Assembly: GCA_020683205.1 (NCBI GenBank)
Contig: CP085689.1
Coordinates: 1,984,001-2,048,000, forward strand
DNA from: Lentisphaerae bacterium WC36
GTDB taxonomy: Bacteria; Verrucomicrobiota; Lentisphaeria; Victivallales; SZUA-371
DNA length: 64,000 bases
Direction of reading: 5' to 3'
Positions 8,300 through 18,700 of the stretch are shown here, piece after piece. The notes below the pieces were generated by a model that saw only the letters and a list, made by a program, of their open reading frames with translations, was not told the DNA's origin and did no database searches. Within the stretch, counting starts at the first letter, position 1. The number at the start of each line of letters is the position of its first letter. A program made the position numbers and the translations under genes.

Positions 8300-10237
8300 C
8301 TAAACATCACTATTTTCTAAAGCATCATCGGCATCAGTAACAGCATTTTCTAGGTGACCAAATTTTCTCTTAATTCTTAGATAATTAGCATATAACAAGA
8401 AGCCTATTAAAATAACTGATAAACCACCCGCCGCAAAGCAAATATCTCCTGAACCATTAGTAATAATTACAAATGAAACTAAAACTAAACCATAAGAAAT
8501 ACATAACCATCCCATTAATTTACCTTGCATCATATCATTAGCAGCACTTTTTTCAGCAGTAGTCGTAACAGGAGTTGATAAGTTATCAAAGAATTTCTTA
8601 ACGTGAGGCAATGGATCTCTTTCAATACCATAACTAATAACAGCTCCCATATACCAAACAAAAGTAACAACAACCGTTAAAATAATCATTGCAATAAATT
8701 TAATGTATTTTGTTTCAGTTTCTGTTACATCCTCCAATCCAATCATCTTAATGAACCACATAAAATCAATACCAATCGTTTTAGCAAAAGTTTTGCTTGG
8801 GAAAATTAAAAACCTACCAGCAGCGGCAACTGTCATACCGATTAGGGCGGTACTCCAACAAACCCAATCATTAACTCTTTTAATAAAAATTCCATAAAGT
8901 TCAGGAATCATCATAGGAATATTTACAATACCACCCACCATCAAAGCAAGGTCAAATAAACCAATACCTTTAATTTGAGCAAAAATAATACCATTAACAA
9001 TCAACCACGCACCTAAAAATAAAGTGTAAAGTTTTCCTATTAAAAGCAATTTAGATTCATTAGCCCCAGGGTCAAATAATGGTTGGTAAATATTTTTAAT
9101 AAAAATCCCACTACTTTTATTTAAAGCTGAGTCTAAACTAGACATTGCCGCAGCAAAAATACCACATGCCATTAACCCAACCATACCAACAGGAAAAACC
9201 CTCATACACATTACAGCATAAATCGAGTCATTTGCATTTTCCATTTTTGGATACATCGCAGCTAATTGATCAGGGGTATATAGAATAGAACCAACCATTG
9301 ATGGAATTGCCCAAATAATTGGACCTACAATAAACCCAACCATCATCATATATGCAGCTTTTTTGGCATCTTTGTCACTACGAGCTAACAAATACTTAGC
9401 TCCACCCGCATTTAAATTAACCATATTAATAAATTGGTTAAATAACATTGCAATAATCCAAATAAAAACAATAGGCAACCTTGTAGAAGCAGTCCAATCA
9501 CGTTGACGTAAAGGCAACTTATCCCATATAGTACCAATACGTTCAGTAATAGCAGCTGTATTTCCTTCACCTCCAAACTCTGGCATATAAATAACCAAAA
9601 TAGCAGCAATAATAGTCATTACAAAAATTACTAACATCTGTACAAAGTCACTAGCAACTACGGCCCAAGAACCACCAGTAACTGCCATAATAGTAATAAT
9701 TACACCTGTAATGACAATACACCACTCAACGCTAACATCAAAAATAGGCGAGATAAATACAGCGAGAGTAAAAATAAACATACCACCTGATATAAAGTTC
9801 ATCAAGAAAGCCTGCCAAGCATAAACTTGTTCGTTAAATGCACCATAGCGTTTACGAATTGCATCTACACCAGTTACACAGCGCATACGACGAAACTTAT
9901 GAGCAAAGAAAAGTCCAACAATTAACGCAGAGCCGGCATTGATAAAAAACACCATCATTGTTAAAGAACCATATTTAAATATTTCGCCAGCTGCACCAGT
10001 AAAAGTCCATGCGCTAAAAGTAGTTAAGAATGCAGATGCACCACACATCCACCATGACATGGCTCCACCACCTCGGAAATAATCACTAGTATTCTTGTTT
10101 ACATTTTTAAACACTACTCCAATGATTAGCATAAATGCAAAATATACACCAATCACAACCCAGTCTTGCCAATCAACAGTATACAACGCCTTTGCAGCTT
10201 CAGTTTGAGCCGCAAATGTTATCAAGTTGTTTATCAT
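8300..10237 (-). CDS. sodium:solute symporter family (SSS/SLC5) transporter
   Basis: The 645-residue protein is strongly hydrophobic, with about 13-15 membrane segments. The first segments show the SSS pattern: IGVYFAFMLIIGVVFKNVN, then NTSDYFRGGGAMSWWMCGAS, then FLTTFSAWTFTGAAGEIFKYG (residues about 30-95). The conserved MGLMACGIFAAAMSSLDSALN-type segment near residue 355 matches the Na2 site region with paired serines in the eighth core helix. The family imports sugars, amino acids, nucleosides or organic acids with Na+; the substrate cannot be read from sequence. Many SSS proteins in polysaccharide-degrading PVC bacteria carry sugars or sialic acid, so a sugar is a reasonable guess. It is followed by its own terminator. 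Confidence 0.9.
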   Translation of the reverse strand: MINNLITFAAQTEAAKALYTVDWQDWVVIGVYFAFMLIIGVVFKNVNKNTSDYFRGGGAMSWWMCGASAFLTTFSAWTFTGAAGEIFKYGSLTMMVFFINAGSALIVGLFFAHKFRRMRCVTGVDAIRKRYGAFNEQVYAWQAFLMNFISGGMFIFTLAVFISPIFDVSVEWCIVITGVIITIMAVTGGSWAVVASDFVQMLVIFVMTIIAAILVIYMPEFGGEGNTAAITERIGTIWDKLPLRQRDWTASTRLPIVFIWIIAMLFNQFINMVNLNAGGAKYLLARSDKDAKKAAYMMMVGFIVGPIIWAIPSMVGSILYTPDQLAAMYPKMENANDSIYAVMCMRVFPVGMVGLMACGIFAAAMSSLDSALNKSSGIFIKNIYQPLFDPGANESKLLLIGKLYTLFLGAWLIVNGIIFAQIKGIGLFDLALMVGGIVNIPMMIPELYGIFIKRVNDWVCWSTALIGMTVAAAGRFLIFPSKTFAKTIGIDFMWFIKMIGLEDVTETETKYIKFIAMIILTVVVTFVWYMGAVISYGIERDPLPHVKKFFDNLSTPVTTTAEKSAANDMMQGKLMGWLCISYGLVLVSFVIITNGSGDICFAAGGLSVILIGFLLYANYLRIKRKFGHLENAVTDADDALENSDV

Positions 10238-10492
10238 ACTTCTCTTTAAAACTCCAATTTTTCATTTAAAATTAATAACAATAGCTTAAAATATAACATG
10301 ACAGCTTATTTTGCAAGCTTTTTTTTCTTGTTTAATAAAAAAAGATTAATTTAATACTGCTCAAGAAAAAAATAATCCTAATTTTAAATAATCTTTTATC
10401 AATTCTCCATCTATAACTTTTAGATTATGGTTAAAAACAGATTTGTCAATTTATTTGATACTGATTAAATTTTCTATAATAAACAAATAATT

Positions 10493-10527
10493 GACATCAC
10501 TATTGCAAACATTATAATAATAATTAG
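10493..10527 (+). promoter_or_regulatory. sigma-70-type promoter for the secreted protein gene at 10586
   Basis: A perfect -35 (TTGACA at 10493-10498), 16-base spacer and perfect -10 (TATAAT at 10515-10520) place the start of transcription near 10527, about 59 bases before the ATG. This is the clearest housekeeping promoter in the window. The rest of the 348-base divergent gap (10238-10585) is AT-rich and must also hold the symporter promoter on the other strand, which is not obvious. Confidence 0.75.
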
Positions 10528-10585
10528 GCTATATATAATAATTATAAATAAATAATTATAAATAAATAATTTTAAAGGTGTCATC

Positions 10586-11380
10586 ATGAAAAAATATTTA
10601 CAAGCAATATCAGTAGTGATTTTAATACTCTTTTCGGCGAATTTATTGGCCGAACAAACCATTATAAAATACAAAGATGGTAAAGAGGTTAAAGTCGATG
10701 ACATGAAAAGCTTTACGCCAGTTGGTTTTGATGCAATTATAAAACGAGAAGAAGGTGGCAGTAAAATTTTTAAAGTCTATTTTAAAGACCTAACAGAAGA
10801 AATGCAGAAAAAGTTCAAATATGACAAAGATAAAGCAAAAAAATATCTTGAGAGAAGAAAAAAATTGATTTCAGCTAGAAATAAAAAAGAGATTGAAAAA
10901 AACAGAAAATACCGTAAAAATAAAGAAGAATATGACAGAGTCAAAAACTTTCTCTCAACCCGTAGCTTATTTGCGCAATTTTTTGTAATCTATAGCTATG
11001 ATAACAAAGGTGTTTATGTTAAAGCGAAATCCCGCGACTCATTAGTCAGAAAAGGAAAATATGGGCGAATGTTCATTGTAGATTTTTTAGGACTTAGAGG
11101 AGTAACTTTTACGCGAACAGTTTATCCATGTGGATCAACAATAAATTTTGATGGCTATGTCGGGGTGCCTGTTTACGCCTGTAGTCTTGATACCGCTACA
11201 CAAATGTTATTGAAAAGAATCCGCAGAAATCACTCAAAACCAAACCTTTTAGAGCAAGCATTTGAAGGGCGAAAAACAGAGGAAGTAGAAAAACAAGAAC
11301 AAAAGAAGAAGGAGATGAAAAAGAAAAAAGAGATGGAAAAGAAAAAGCAAGAAGAAAAAAAGAAAGAACAAACTTCCTGA
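10586..11380 (+). CDS. secreted protein of unknown function with Lys/Glu-rich tail
   Basis: The 264-residue product starts with a signal peptide (KKYLQAISVVILILFSANLLAEQ, cleavage probably near residue 22). Residues 23-75 (IIKYKDGKEVKVDDMKS then VYFKDLTEEMQKKFKYD) resemble the small SHD1-like or bacterial-SH3-like modules common in exported PVC proteins, but this is only a resemblance. A charged helical stretch (about 75-115) leads to a beta-rich part with a Cys pair (YPCGSTINF and VYACSLD). The last 40 residues are almost entirely Lys, Glu and Gln (KKKEMKKKKEMEKKKQEE) and are probably disordered. The start has AAAGGTG six bases upstream and a strong promoter. It is convergent with recJ and shares a bidirectional terminator. 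Function unknown. Confidence 0.8.
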   Translation: MKKYLQAISVVILILFSANLLAEQTIIKYKDGKEVKVDDMKSFTPVGFDAIIKREEGGSKIFKVYFKDLTEEMQKKFKYDKDKAKKYLERRKKLISARNKKEIEKNRKYRKNKEEYDRVKNFLSTRSLFAQFFVIYSYDNKGVYVKAKSRDSLVRKGKYGRMFIVDFLGLRGVTFTRTVYPCGSTINFDGYVGVPVYACSLDTATQMLLKRIRRNHSKPNLLEQAFEGRKTEEVEKQEQKKKEMKKKKEMEKKKQEEKKKEQTS

Positions 11381-11409
11381 CAAAACACCCTCCTTCTATA
11401 GATAATAAA

Positions 11410-11441
11410 TAAACCCAAAACTTAATAAAGCTTTGGGTTTA
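11410..11441. terminator. bidirectional terminator between the secreted protein gene and recJ
   Basis: TAAACCCAAA (11410-11419) pairs with TTTGGGTTTA (11432-11441) around a 12-base loop. The U-rich flank is modest on both sides. Position between two convergent stops (11380 plus, 11470 minus) supports use by both. Confidence 0.7.
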
Positions 11442-11469
11442 TTTAATCACACTTAATAATCAACGCTAT

Positions 11470-13188
11470 TTAACAACTAGGAATCATATCAATAATTTGT
11501 AGTTGAGGTCTACGTTCATTATAAAATTCATTAATTTGCGGAGTAGCCAAAATATCCATTGGATAACGGCTAACATCCTCACGCTTACAATTAAAAGCAA
11601 TAAACTCAATTTGTTCATTCTTATGGTTTCGTAAAATTCCTCGACAGTGTTTATTACCTGCAATTGGCGTGCACTTAACAGTTTCAAGGTTATTAAACCT
11701 AAATAACGGCTTGTTATTACTATGGCCAAAAGGGCTAAGCTTTTCTAAGATAGCAAAAAACTGTTCATCTAATTCACGCAACTCAACATCACCATCATAA
11801 ACAGTACTATTACATAAATCATGTTCACTGAGTGATTCCTTGGTATACTTTTCGAATTTTTCAGTAAACTCAGCGATATTATCACTTTTTAAGCCAAGCC
11901 CCACCGCCATAGGATGACCACCATGACGTTGTAATAAGCCAGAACATTTCATCAACACATCGACCAAATTCAATGATCCGATACTACGCCCTGATCCATG
12001 CGCCATTCCATCAATAATCGTCAACACAATAGCTGGACGGTTATAATCGCGAGCTAAACGTGAAGCCACAATACCAATAACACCTTGATGCCAATTTTCA
12101 CCAGCAACAACAATTGAATTGATATTTTTAATATTCATTTCATTTTCAATAATAGCCTTAGCTTGAGCATAAATTTCTTGCTCTAACTCTTGACGATCAT
12201 GGTTATATTCATCAAGCTTTGCTGCATATTGATACGCTTCAACAATATTATCTGATTCCAATAATGCTAACGAAGCATAAGCATCGCCAAGTCGACCTGA
12301 AGCATTCAACCTTGGTGCTAATTTAAAAGTAATATCACTTGTTTTTAGTTTTTGAGAAGCACGAGCTGACTCTATAAGAGCACGAACTCCAGGACGAAGT
12401 TGTTTCTTTAAAATTTCTAGACCATACTTAACCAAAATACGATTTTCACCTAAAATTGGTACAATATCAGCAATGGTTCCTAATGCTACGTAATCCAAAA
12501 CTTCTTGTAACTTGGTATTAAATCCTCCGATTTTTTGCTCTCGACCCCATTTTATAAATGCATGAGAAAGTTTAAAGGCAACTCCAGCCCCTGCTAAAAG
12601 ATCTAAATCATTCAATTCTGAATAAACTTTTGGGTTAATAATTGCCAAAGCATCAGGCAATTCATTTATTGGCTCGTGATGATCCGTTATAACCACATCA
12701 ATACCAAGTTTTTTTGCGTGTTCCACAGCATCAATACTAGTAATTCCACAGTCAACTGTAACTAGTACCCCACACTTTTTATCCATATGCTCTAGTGCCT
12801 TATCCAGAGATTCAGGCGTAAATCCATAACCATCATCAAAGCGATGCGGGATAAAAGAAAAAACTCTAGCTCCATTCTGACGCAACACGTTACTAAGCAA
12901 TGCAGTAGCAGTAATACCATCTGTATCATAATCACCGTGAATTAAAATCGGTTCGTCATTACAAATAGCATCCCACAATCGTGCAACAGCATCTTTAATA
13001 CCTGGAAATCGATAAGGGTCACTAAGTTTGTTTAGAACTGGATTCATAAACAACTCGACATTCTCCACATCAACATCACGATTAGCTAAAAATAAAGCAA
13101 TTGGTCGTGGCAAAGAAAATTCTGCCATCAACTCGCTAATGCGTTTTTCCAATGTATTACCAGCACATATCCATATTTTTTTTCCCAT
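11470..13188 (-). CDS. recJ: single-stranded-DNA-specific exonuclease RecJ
   Basis: The 572-residue length is normal for RecJ. The DHH-family catalytic motifs are clear: HGDYDTDGITATALL (about residue 82), VTVDCGIT (about 145), VVITDHHEP (about 162, the DHH motif) and the later GGHPMAVGL (about 415, DHHA1 domain). The family uses two Mn2+ or Mg2+ ions to degrade single-stranded DNA 5' to 3' in recombination and mismatch repair. The C-terminal OB-like part (QFFAILEKLSPFGHSNNKPLF and onward) is present, so the gene looks complete. There is a weak ribosome binding site at the ATG at 13188. It is convergent with the secreted protein gene and follows rpsA with 177 bases and a terminator between them. 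Confidence 0.95.
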   Translation of the reverse strand: MGKKIWICAGNTLEKRISELMAEFSLPRPIALFLANRDVDVENVELFMNPVLNKLSDPYRFPGIKDAVARLWDAICNDEPILIHGDYDTDGITATALLSNVLRQNGARVFSFIPHRFDDGYGFTPESLDKALEHMDKKCGVLVTVDCGITSIDAVEHAKKLGIDVVITDHHEPINELPDALAIINPKVYSELNDLDLLAGAGVAFKLSHAFIKWGREQKIGGFNTKLQEVLDYVALGTIADIVPILGENRILVKYGLEILKKQLRPGVRALIESARASQKLKTSDITFKLAPRLNASGRLGDAYASLALLESDNIVEAYQYAAKLDEYNHDRQELEQEIYAQAKAIIENEMNIKNINSIVVAGENWHQGVIGIVASRLARDYNRPAIVLTIIDGMAHGSGRSIGSLNLVDVLMKCSGLLQRHGGHPMAVGLGLKSDNIAEFTEKFEKYTKESLSEHDLCNSTVYDGDVELRELDEQFFAILEKLSPFGHSNNKPLFRFNNLETVKCTPIAGNKHCRGILRNHKNEQIEFIAFNCKREDVSRYPMDILATPQINEFYNERRPQLQIIDMIPSC

Positions 13189-13283
13189 TTATATTCTCTT
13201 ATTGTTATTATTTGTCACAAATAACTTAACATCATAACAACAATTGTGCTAGTCTTTTGGTCAATATAACCGCAATTTTTTGT

Positions 13284-13325
13284 AAAAAAAAATGGTTGAA
13301 ACACATTTCAATGTATTCCAACCAT
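13284..13325 (-). terminator. intrinsic terminator of rpsA
   Basis: ATGGTTG (13292-13298) pairs with CAACCAT (13319-13325), with an internal ACA/TGT pairing in the loop. On the minus strand nine U residues follow. It lies 41 bases after the rpsA stop. Confidence 0.75.
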
Positions 13326-13365
13326 CTTATTCAGCTATCTTTAACTAAATTTAATAATTTATAAA

Positions 13366-15105
13366 TTATTTTTCTTCAGTTAAAACATCAGCAAATAACT
13401 CATCCATCGCAACCATATTTTCGCCTGGACGTAATGCAGCATTTACTTCTTCTTCAGCTTGTTTGATTTCTTCTTCATTGAAATCAGCAGAAGCAGCCTT
13501 AATGCTTAAACCAATACGACGCTCATCGCGATCGATTTTAATAACACGAGCTTCGATTTCATCACCTAAAGATAATACATCTTTAACTTTCTCTACGTGA
13601 TCTTTGCTAATTTGTGAAATATGAATTAAACCATCAATTTTATTTGATAATTCGATAAAAGCACCAAACGCAGTGATTTTTGTAACTTTACCATTTACAA
13701 GGTCACCAATTTTGTATAACTCTTCGATGTTTTCCCATGGATCAGACTCTAATTGTTTGATACCTAAAGAAATTCTTTGTTGATCTGGATCAATATCTAA
13801 AATAACAGCTTCAACTTCTTCACCAGGTGATAACAATTCGTTAGGATTGTTAATCTTACGAGTCCAAGACATATCAGAAACGTGAATCATACCATCGATA
13901 TCATTTTCGATTTCAACGAAAGCACCATAGCTAGTCATATTGCGCACTTTACCTTTAATTGTGCTACCAGCAGGGTATTTTTCAGCAAGAACTTCCCATG
14001 GATTACGATCTTTTTGACGTAAACCTAAAGAAATTTTCTTATTATCTTTATCAATATCTAATACAACAGCTTCTAACTCTTCACCAACGCTTAACATTTC
14101 GCCAGCTTTAGTAATACGTTTTGTCCAAGACATTTCAGAAACGTGAATTAAACCTTCAACTCCATCTTCTAACTCAATGAAAGCACCGTAAGGCATAATA
14201 TTAACAACGCGACCTTTAACCAATTTACCAAGAGCATATTTTTCTTCAACGTTATCCCAAGGATTGCTGTTCTTTTGTTTTAAACCTAAAGATACGCGCT
14301 CTTTATCATAATCAATATCAAGAACCATAACTTCGATCTCTTGACCGATTTCAACCATTTCTTGAGGGTGAGAAATACGACCCCAAGACATATCAGTAAT
14401 ATGTAATAAACCATCAACACCACCTAGGTCGATAAATACACCGAAGTCAGTAATATTTTTAACGATACCAGGTAAGATTTGACCTTTTTCCATCTCTTTT
14501 AATAGAACAGCACGCTTATCTTTGCGAGACTCTTCTAATAATTCACGACGAGAAACAACGATATTGTGACGCTCTTGATTGATCTTAAGAATCTTTAACT
14601 CATACTCGTTACCGATGAAATCGTCCATATTACGAACAGGACCAATGTCAATTTGAGATCCAGGTAAGAATGCTTCAACATCTTGTAAGTCAACAATAAT
14701 ACCACCTTTTACGCGGTGTTTCATTAGACCAGTAATAACACTTCCTTCACCGTATTCAGAAGTAATTTTGTTCCATGCTCTAATAGAATTAGCTTTTTGT
14801 AAGCTTAAACCAGGCATATTGTTGTCATTTTCGATTTCTTCAAGATAAACTTCAAGCTCATCACCAAGTTTAGCATCTTCAAATGCTTTAAACTCAGAAG
14901 CTGCAACAAAACCTTCAGCTTTGTAACCGATATCAACTAAAGCACCATCATTACGTAATGATACAATTTTACCTGTTACAATCTCACCTTCTTTGAAAGA
15001 AGTTTTGTTGTCATTATTTAATAATTCTTCCATTGAAGAAGGCATGCCAGTAAAGTCAATATAACTTACTAATTCTGTTGCGTTTGTTTCTTTTTCTTTT
15101 ACCAT
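13366..15105 (-). CDS. rpsA: 30S ribosomal protein S1
   Basis: The 579-residue protein carries six consecutive S1 RNA-binding domains, the full Gram-negative complement. Recognisable openings are GEIVTGKIVSLRNDGALVDIG, GSVITGLMKHRVKGG, GQILPGIVKNITDFGVFIDL, GKLVKGRVVNIMPYGAFIEL, GSTIKGKVRNMTSYGAFVEI and GDLVNGKVTKITAFGAFIEL. The last four domains carry the DGLLH or EGLIH pattern of RNA-contacting S1 domains; the first two are the divergent ribosome-binding ones, as expected. S1 unwinds mRNA and delivers it to the 30S subunit. An ATG at 15150 is in frame, but the ATG at 15105 (MVKEKETNATEL) gives a normal N-terminus. No clear ribosome binding site precedes it, which is common for rpsA. Confidence 0.95.
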   Translation of the reverse strand: MVKEKETNATELVSYIDFTGMPSSMEELLNNDNKTSFKEGEIVTGKIVSLRNDGALVDIGYKAEGFVAASEFKAFEDAKLGDELEVYLEEIENDNNMPGLSLQKANSIRAWNKITSEYGEGSVITGLMKHRVKGGIIVDLQDVEAFLPGSQIDIGPVRNMDDFIGNEYELKILKINQERHNIVVSRRELLEESRKDKRAVLLKEMEKGQILPGIVKNITDFGVFIDLGGVDGLLHITDMSWGRISHPQEMVEIGQEIEVMVLDIDYDKERVSLGLKQKNSNPWDNVEEKYALGKLVKGRVVNIMPYGAFIELEDGVEGLIHVSEMSWTKRITKAGEMLSVGEELEAVVLDIDKDNKKISLGLRQKDRNPWEVLAEKYPAGSTIKGKVRNMTSYGAFVEIENDIDGMIHVSDMSWTRKINNPNELLSPGEEVEAVILDIDPDQQRISLGIKQLESDPWENIEELYKIGDLVNGKVTKITAFGAFIELSNKIDGLIHISQISKDHVEKVKDVLSLGDEIEARVIKIDRDERRIGLSIKAASADFNEEEIKQAEEEVNAALRPGENMVAMDELFADVLTEEK

Positions 15106-15691
15106 GTTAATTTTTAAAATAAAGTTTTTTGGGTTAAAATTAATCTTCAATTTAGTAGTTAATCACTTTCATTAACTTCTAAATTATTACTATTGTTAGT
15201 TAATAACGCTAATTAACTAAACCAACAAATTGCAAAAAGCACTATGCTAAATTCTGCAACAATTGATTAAAATAGTCTTAAATTCATTAAATACAAGCAG
15301 ATAACACATTTTTTTAATTATTTTTCAAACAGAAGTCTTGAAACACCAACAAAAAATAAAATTGTGCCGACAAATTTTAATATCGACTCAGCTCTTTTCT
15401 ACTGTTCCTGTCACAAGAACATTATATAATCCACGAAACCATCATATTTTAACTAAATTATATGCTATTTTTGAAAAATTATCTTAAATTATAAGTTATT
15501 AACTGTCACATAGTAAATAGTAAAAAAACAAAATAAGCTAGATTATTCTGTTTGGGCTGATTATGGAGAAAGTAGAGGAACAAATAAATTCCCATAAAAA
15601 GAGATAAATAATATAATTATCATTGGGGAATGCTTTTCTAAACTAATCTTGAACTTTCAAAAATATATTTTAACATTATAAAGATAGCAAC
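15106..15691. other. intergenic stretch upstream of rpsA, nothing recognised
   Basis: These 586 bases separate rpsA from the sulfatase terminator. They must hold the rpsA promoter and leader. No ORF with a ribosome binding site, no clear RNA fold and no repeat was seen. Leader autoregulation of rpsA is possible but not visible by eye. Confidence 0.5.
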
Positions 15692-15722
15692 AAAAACCTC
15701 TAAAAATAATTTAGAGGTTTTT
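15692..15722 (-). terminator. intrinsic terminator of the sulfatase gene
   Basis: AAAAACCTCTAAA (15692-15704) pairs with TTTAGAGGTTTTT (15710-15722) around a five-base loop. It lies 27 bases after the sulfatase stop. The A and T tracts on both sides mean it could work in either direction. Confidence 0.85.
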
Positions 15723-15749
15723 TATAATTAAATTAGTAATAATAATTAA

Positions 15750-17205
15750 TTATTTTGTTTCAACATCACTATAACGAATTGGACCTGGATTATTAACCGT
15801 CCACGCTTTAGTTGCATCGCCCGGTTTTTCAAAATCACCAACATGACCTCGATATCCAATTGCCTTCATTGGGCTACGATAACGCAAATCCGGCACAGAG
15901 TCTTTGGTTTCAGTCGTCCATAAATTTAAAACTGCACGTGCATAATTTAAGATATGACCACACTCTTTTTGATTAACCAAATTTTTAAATTGATGCTCAT
16001 CTTTTTTTACATAAAAAAACTCTTCCGTAGGACGTTTTTGTAAATAAACATCTAATTGCTCTGGTTTCAACTTACGTTTCTTACGCATCTGATTTAATTC
16101 ATATGCAGTCGGGAATTCATCTTTTAAAGGCAAAATCTCACGACAGCCTAACGGTTCGAAACTCCATGAATTTTTAATATATAGCCAATCTCCAAAGCGC
16201 ACCATGCGTTCATGAGCTGGTAGAACGTGCCAATTATGCTCAACGAAAACAAAATCACGCACAGATTTTTTTCTATTTTTCAAAACAGGCTTTAAACTCA
16301 CGCCAAACATTGAATCTGCTTTTTCAATACCAGCTAAATTTAAAACTGTTGGACCAATATCAATCAAACTAACCATTGAATCACTAACTGCAGGCTTCAC
16401 CTTCTTTGGAGACCAAATAATTAATGGCGACTTTGAACCACTATCATACATTCTCGTTTTTGCCCGTGGGAAAGGTTGTCCATTATCGGCACAAAAGATA
16501 ACATAAGTATTATCAGAGATATTTTGACGTTCTAATTCTGCCAATAATTTCCCCATATAATAATCGGCACGGCTAACTTCATGGTAATATTTAGCCATAT
16601 CTTGACGAGTTAATGGTCCATTATATAAATATGGCGGCACATCAATTTCATCTGGGTCGTAAATTTTACCCTGCCCTTTTCTTATTGTAAAAGGATGGTG
16701 AGCGTCACTTGATGCTAACCACATAAAAAATGGTTTTTCTTTAGGTCTTTTAGCCAAAATACTCACCCAGTTTTCTTGTAGTCCAGGCCCTTTCCCACCA
16801 GAGATAAAGTTAAAAGCTCTCTTAACATCACCCATGTGATTTTTTCCAGCTAATACAGTATAATAACCATTTTTGCGTAATAATTCTGGAAATGTAATCA
16901 TTTGTGTAGGTAAATGGGTATGAAGTTCAGGAGCACCAGTATTGTGAGGCCAGCGACTAGTAATAATTGAGCAACGTGACGGACTACAGCTACGCAACAT
17001 AAGCATTAGTAAAACGAACCCCTTCCCGAGCAATACGGTCGAAATTTGGCGTATCGACAAATTTGTTACCATAACATCCTATATCTTTCTGAGAAACATC
17101 ATCTAAAATATAGAAAATAAAATTAGGTTTTTCTTCTGTTGCATACGACATTCCAACCGTTGAAAATCCAACAGCAAGACTCAATAATAAATTTTTCTTT
17201 TTCAT
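15750..17205 (-). pseudogene. secreted sulfatase (alkaline phosphatase superfamily), interrupted by a one-base frameshift just before the active-site cysteine
   Basis: The first frame (ATG at 17205) gives a signal peptide and the sulfatase N-terminus, PNFIFYILDDVSQKDIGCYG, with the paired Asp metal ligands. It continues to RFTNAYVA and stops at 16990-16992. The second frame continues from CSPSRCSI through NHMG, SSDAHHPF, CADNGQP and the C-terminus at 15750. CSPSR is the C-x-P-x-R motif whose Cys is converted to formylglycine. Removing one base in GCGTAGC near 16992 restores Val-Ala-Ser-Cys-Ser-Pro-Ser-Arg and a protein of about 484 residues. Both halves are otherwise intact, with metal and substrate motifs retained. 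It is therefore either a very recent mutation, a sequence error, or a recoding site. There is no homopolymer at the junction. Sulfatases remove sulfate esters from polysaccharides. Confidence 0.85.
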
Positions 17206-17434
17206 AGTAATTCCTTCATCTGTTAATCTTTTTTTTATAATATAACTTATAAATTTAAAGTTTCAAACACTCAATTTTTTTCTAAGATAAAAAGTTAAAT
17301 ATAAGAGTTTTAACTTAATCAAAACATAAACCTATATCGGTTGCACTCAATAACAACAATACTCAAGCATAACTTGAAATACTTAAATATATAAATATTA
17401 GTATAATTTTAATATTTATGAAGGAAAATTTTAA

Positions 17435-18575
17435 ATGAAAAAATATTTAGCAACACTATTACTAGACTTGGCAATTTCAAACAGCTATGCCGTTTCAGTT
17501 GGAGGCAATGCTCTTATCTAAAAACTGTGGAATGGGCAAATAATAAAAAGACGCCTCAACGAATAAAAAAACACTATAATATCTTTTATCCCCAAGAAAT
17601 ACTAGACATACGCAAAAGATTCTTGGTCAAATCGAATTTTTTTTTGCAAAATATATAAAAAATAACGTTCAATTTGTGGCAATATTAGGTAATACCAGAA
17701 GTGGAAACCTGAATAATTTAGCTAAGAAATATATTACTGATAATTTTAAAATAGGCTGTAGTACTAATCGCGCTTTTTTCGACAAATATATAGATAGAAG
17801 AAACTTACTTTGTAAAACATTTATAATTAATAATTAAATGGCAACAAACACGAAGTAATACAGATATTGAAAAACCTCTAAGGTCAATTTTAAAGCTTTC
17901 CGATTCTACTAAAGTGAGAAGTGCTTTGCGCAAAGCTAATAATCAACAAAAAAGCAAAAAAATTCATGAATTTGCTAATAAAATAATCAAAATAGCGCCT
18001 TACGAGTTTGAACCATATATGTATAAATTTTCTGATTATTTAAAACATGGTAAAACAGAAAAAGCTTTAAAGTTAATAAACTACTATCAAAAAGCGTTGA
18101 AACACTATGGAATTATTTCTGTCGATACTACGTCTTCGTTCTTTTCAAGCACTCACAATCAAATAACTAGTGATACTAATGCTTACTATTTTATTGCATT
18201 ACTCCCTAACAATAAAATATCCAAAGCTCAACAACTTCTTGAAAAACATAAAAAAAATATTAATGTTATGACAATAGTTAGTTTAGCAAATGTAGCCAAG
18301 ATTGGTAAATGCAAGAATACGTTAACAAAAATACCTAAAAAATTATTTATTGACAATTTAAAATAAGAAATAAATAATGTTTTTAAAAAAAAGTACAATT
18401 GGGTTAGAATGGAATTGTATGACTTTAACTTAAATTTACTTTTATTATAATGACAAAGAAAAAGCAATAAAAATATCAATTAATTCTGCAAAAAAAACGT
18501 AAAGCAAGTAAACATGCTATTATGATGTACGAACAACTTTTAGAAGAATTAAAAAAACAATTTAGCATTTTATAA
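17435..18575 (+). pseudogene. decayed gene for a secreted, TPR-like protein, several frame breaks
   Basis: An ATG at 17435 with AAGGAAAA upstream starts a signal peptide (KKYLATLLLDLAISNSYAV), but the frame ends at 17519-17521. Protein-like sequence continues in other frames: KTVEWANNKKTPQRIKKHY and YPQEILDIRKRFLVKS (about 17522-17655), then FAKYIKNNVQFVAILGN and GNLNNLAKKYITDNFKIG (about 17640-17838). The longest intact piece is 17842-18366, with helical repeats such as YEFEPYMYKFSDYLKHGKTEKALKLI that resemble TPR units. Two more fragments follow (KEKAIKISINSAKK, then SKHAIMMYEQLLEELKKQ to 18575). At least four frame changes or stops are needed to join them, so the gene is dead. No family is recognised beyond the TPR-like character. 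Confidence 0.7.
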
Positions 18576-18604
18576 TAATACAAAATTATTTACCTCCGAT
18601 TTAA

Positions 18605-18644
18605 CAAAAAAACCCTTCGAAAAAGCGTTAACTTTTTCGAAGGG
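18605..18644 (-). terminator. intrinsic terminator of the hydCBA operon
   Basis: A perfect 13-base stem (CCCTTCGAAAAAG at 18613-18625 with CTTTTTCGAAGGG at 18632-18644) closes a six-base loop. On the minus strand it is followed by a run of seven U residues. It lies 57 bases after the hydA stop. Confidence 0.9.
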
Positions 18645-18700
18645 CGATTCTATAAAGTAAAAGTTCAATTAAAATCAATTAAACTAATTTTGGTTTTATT

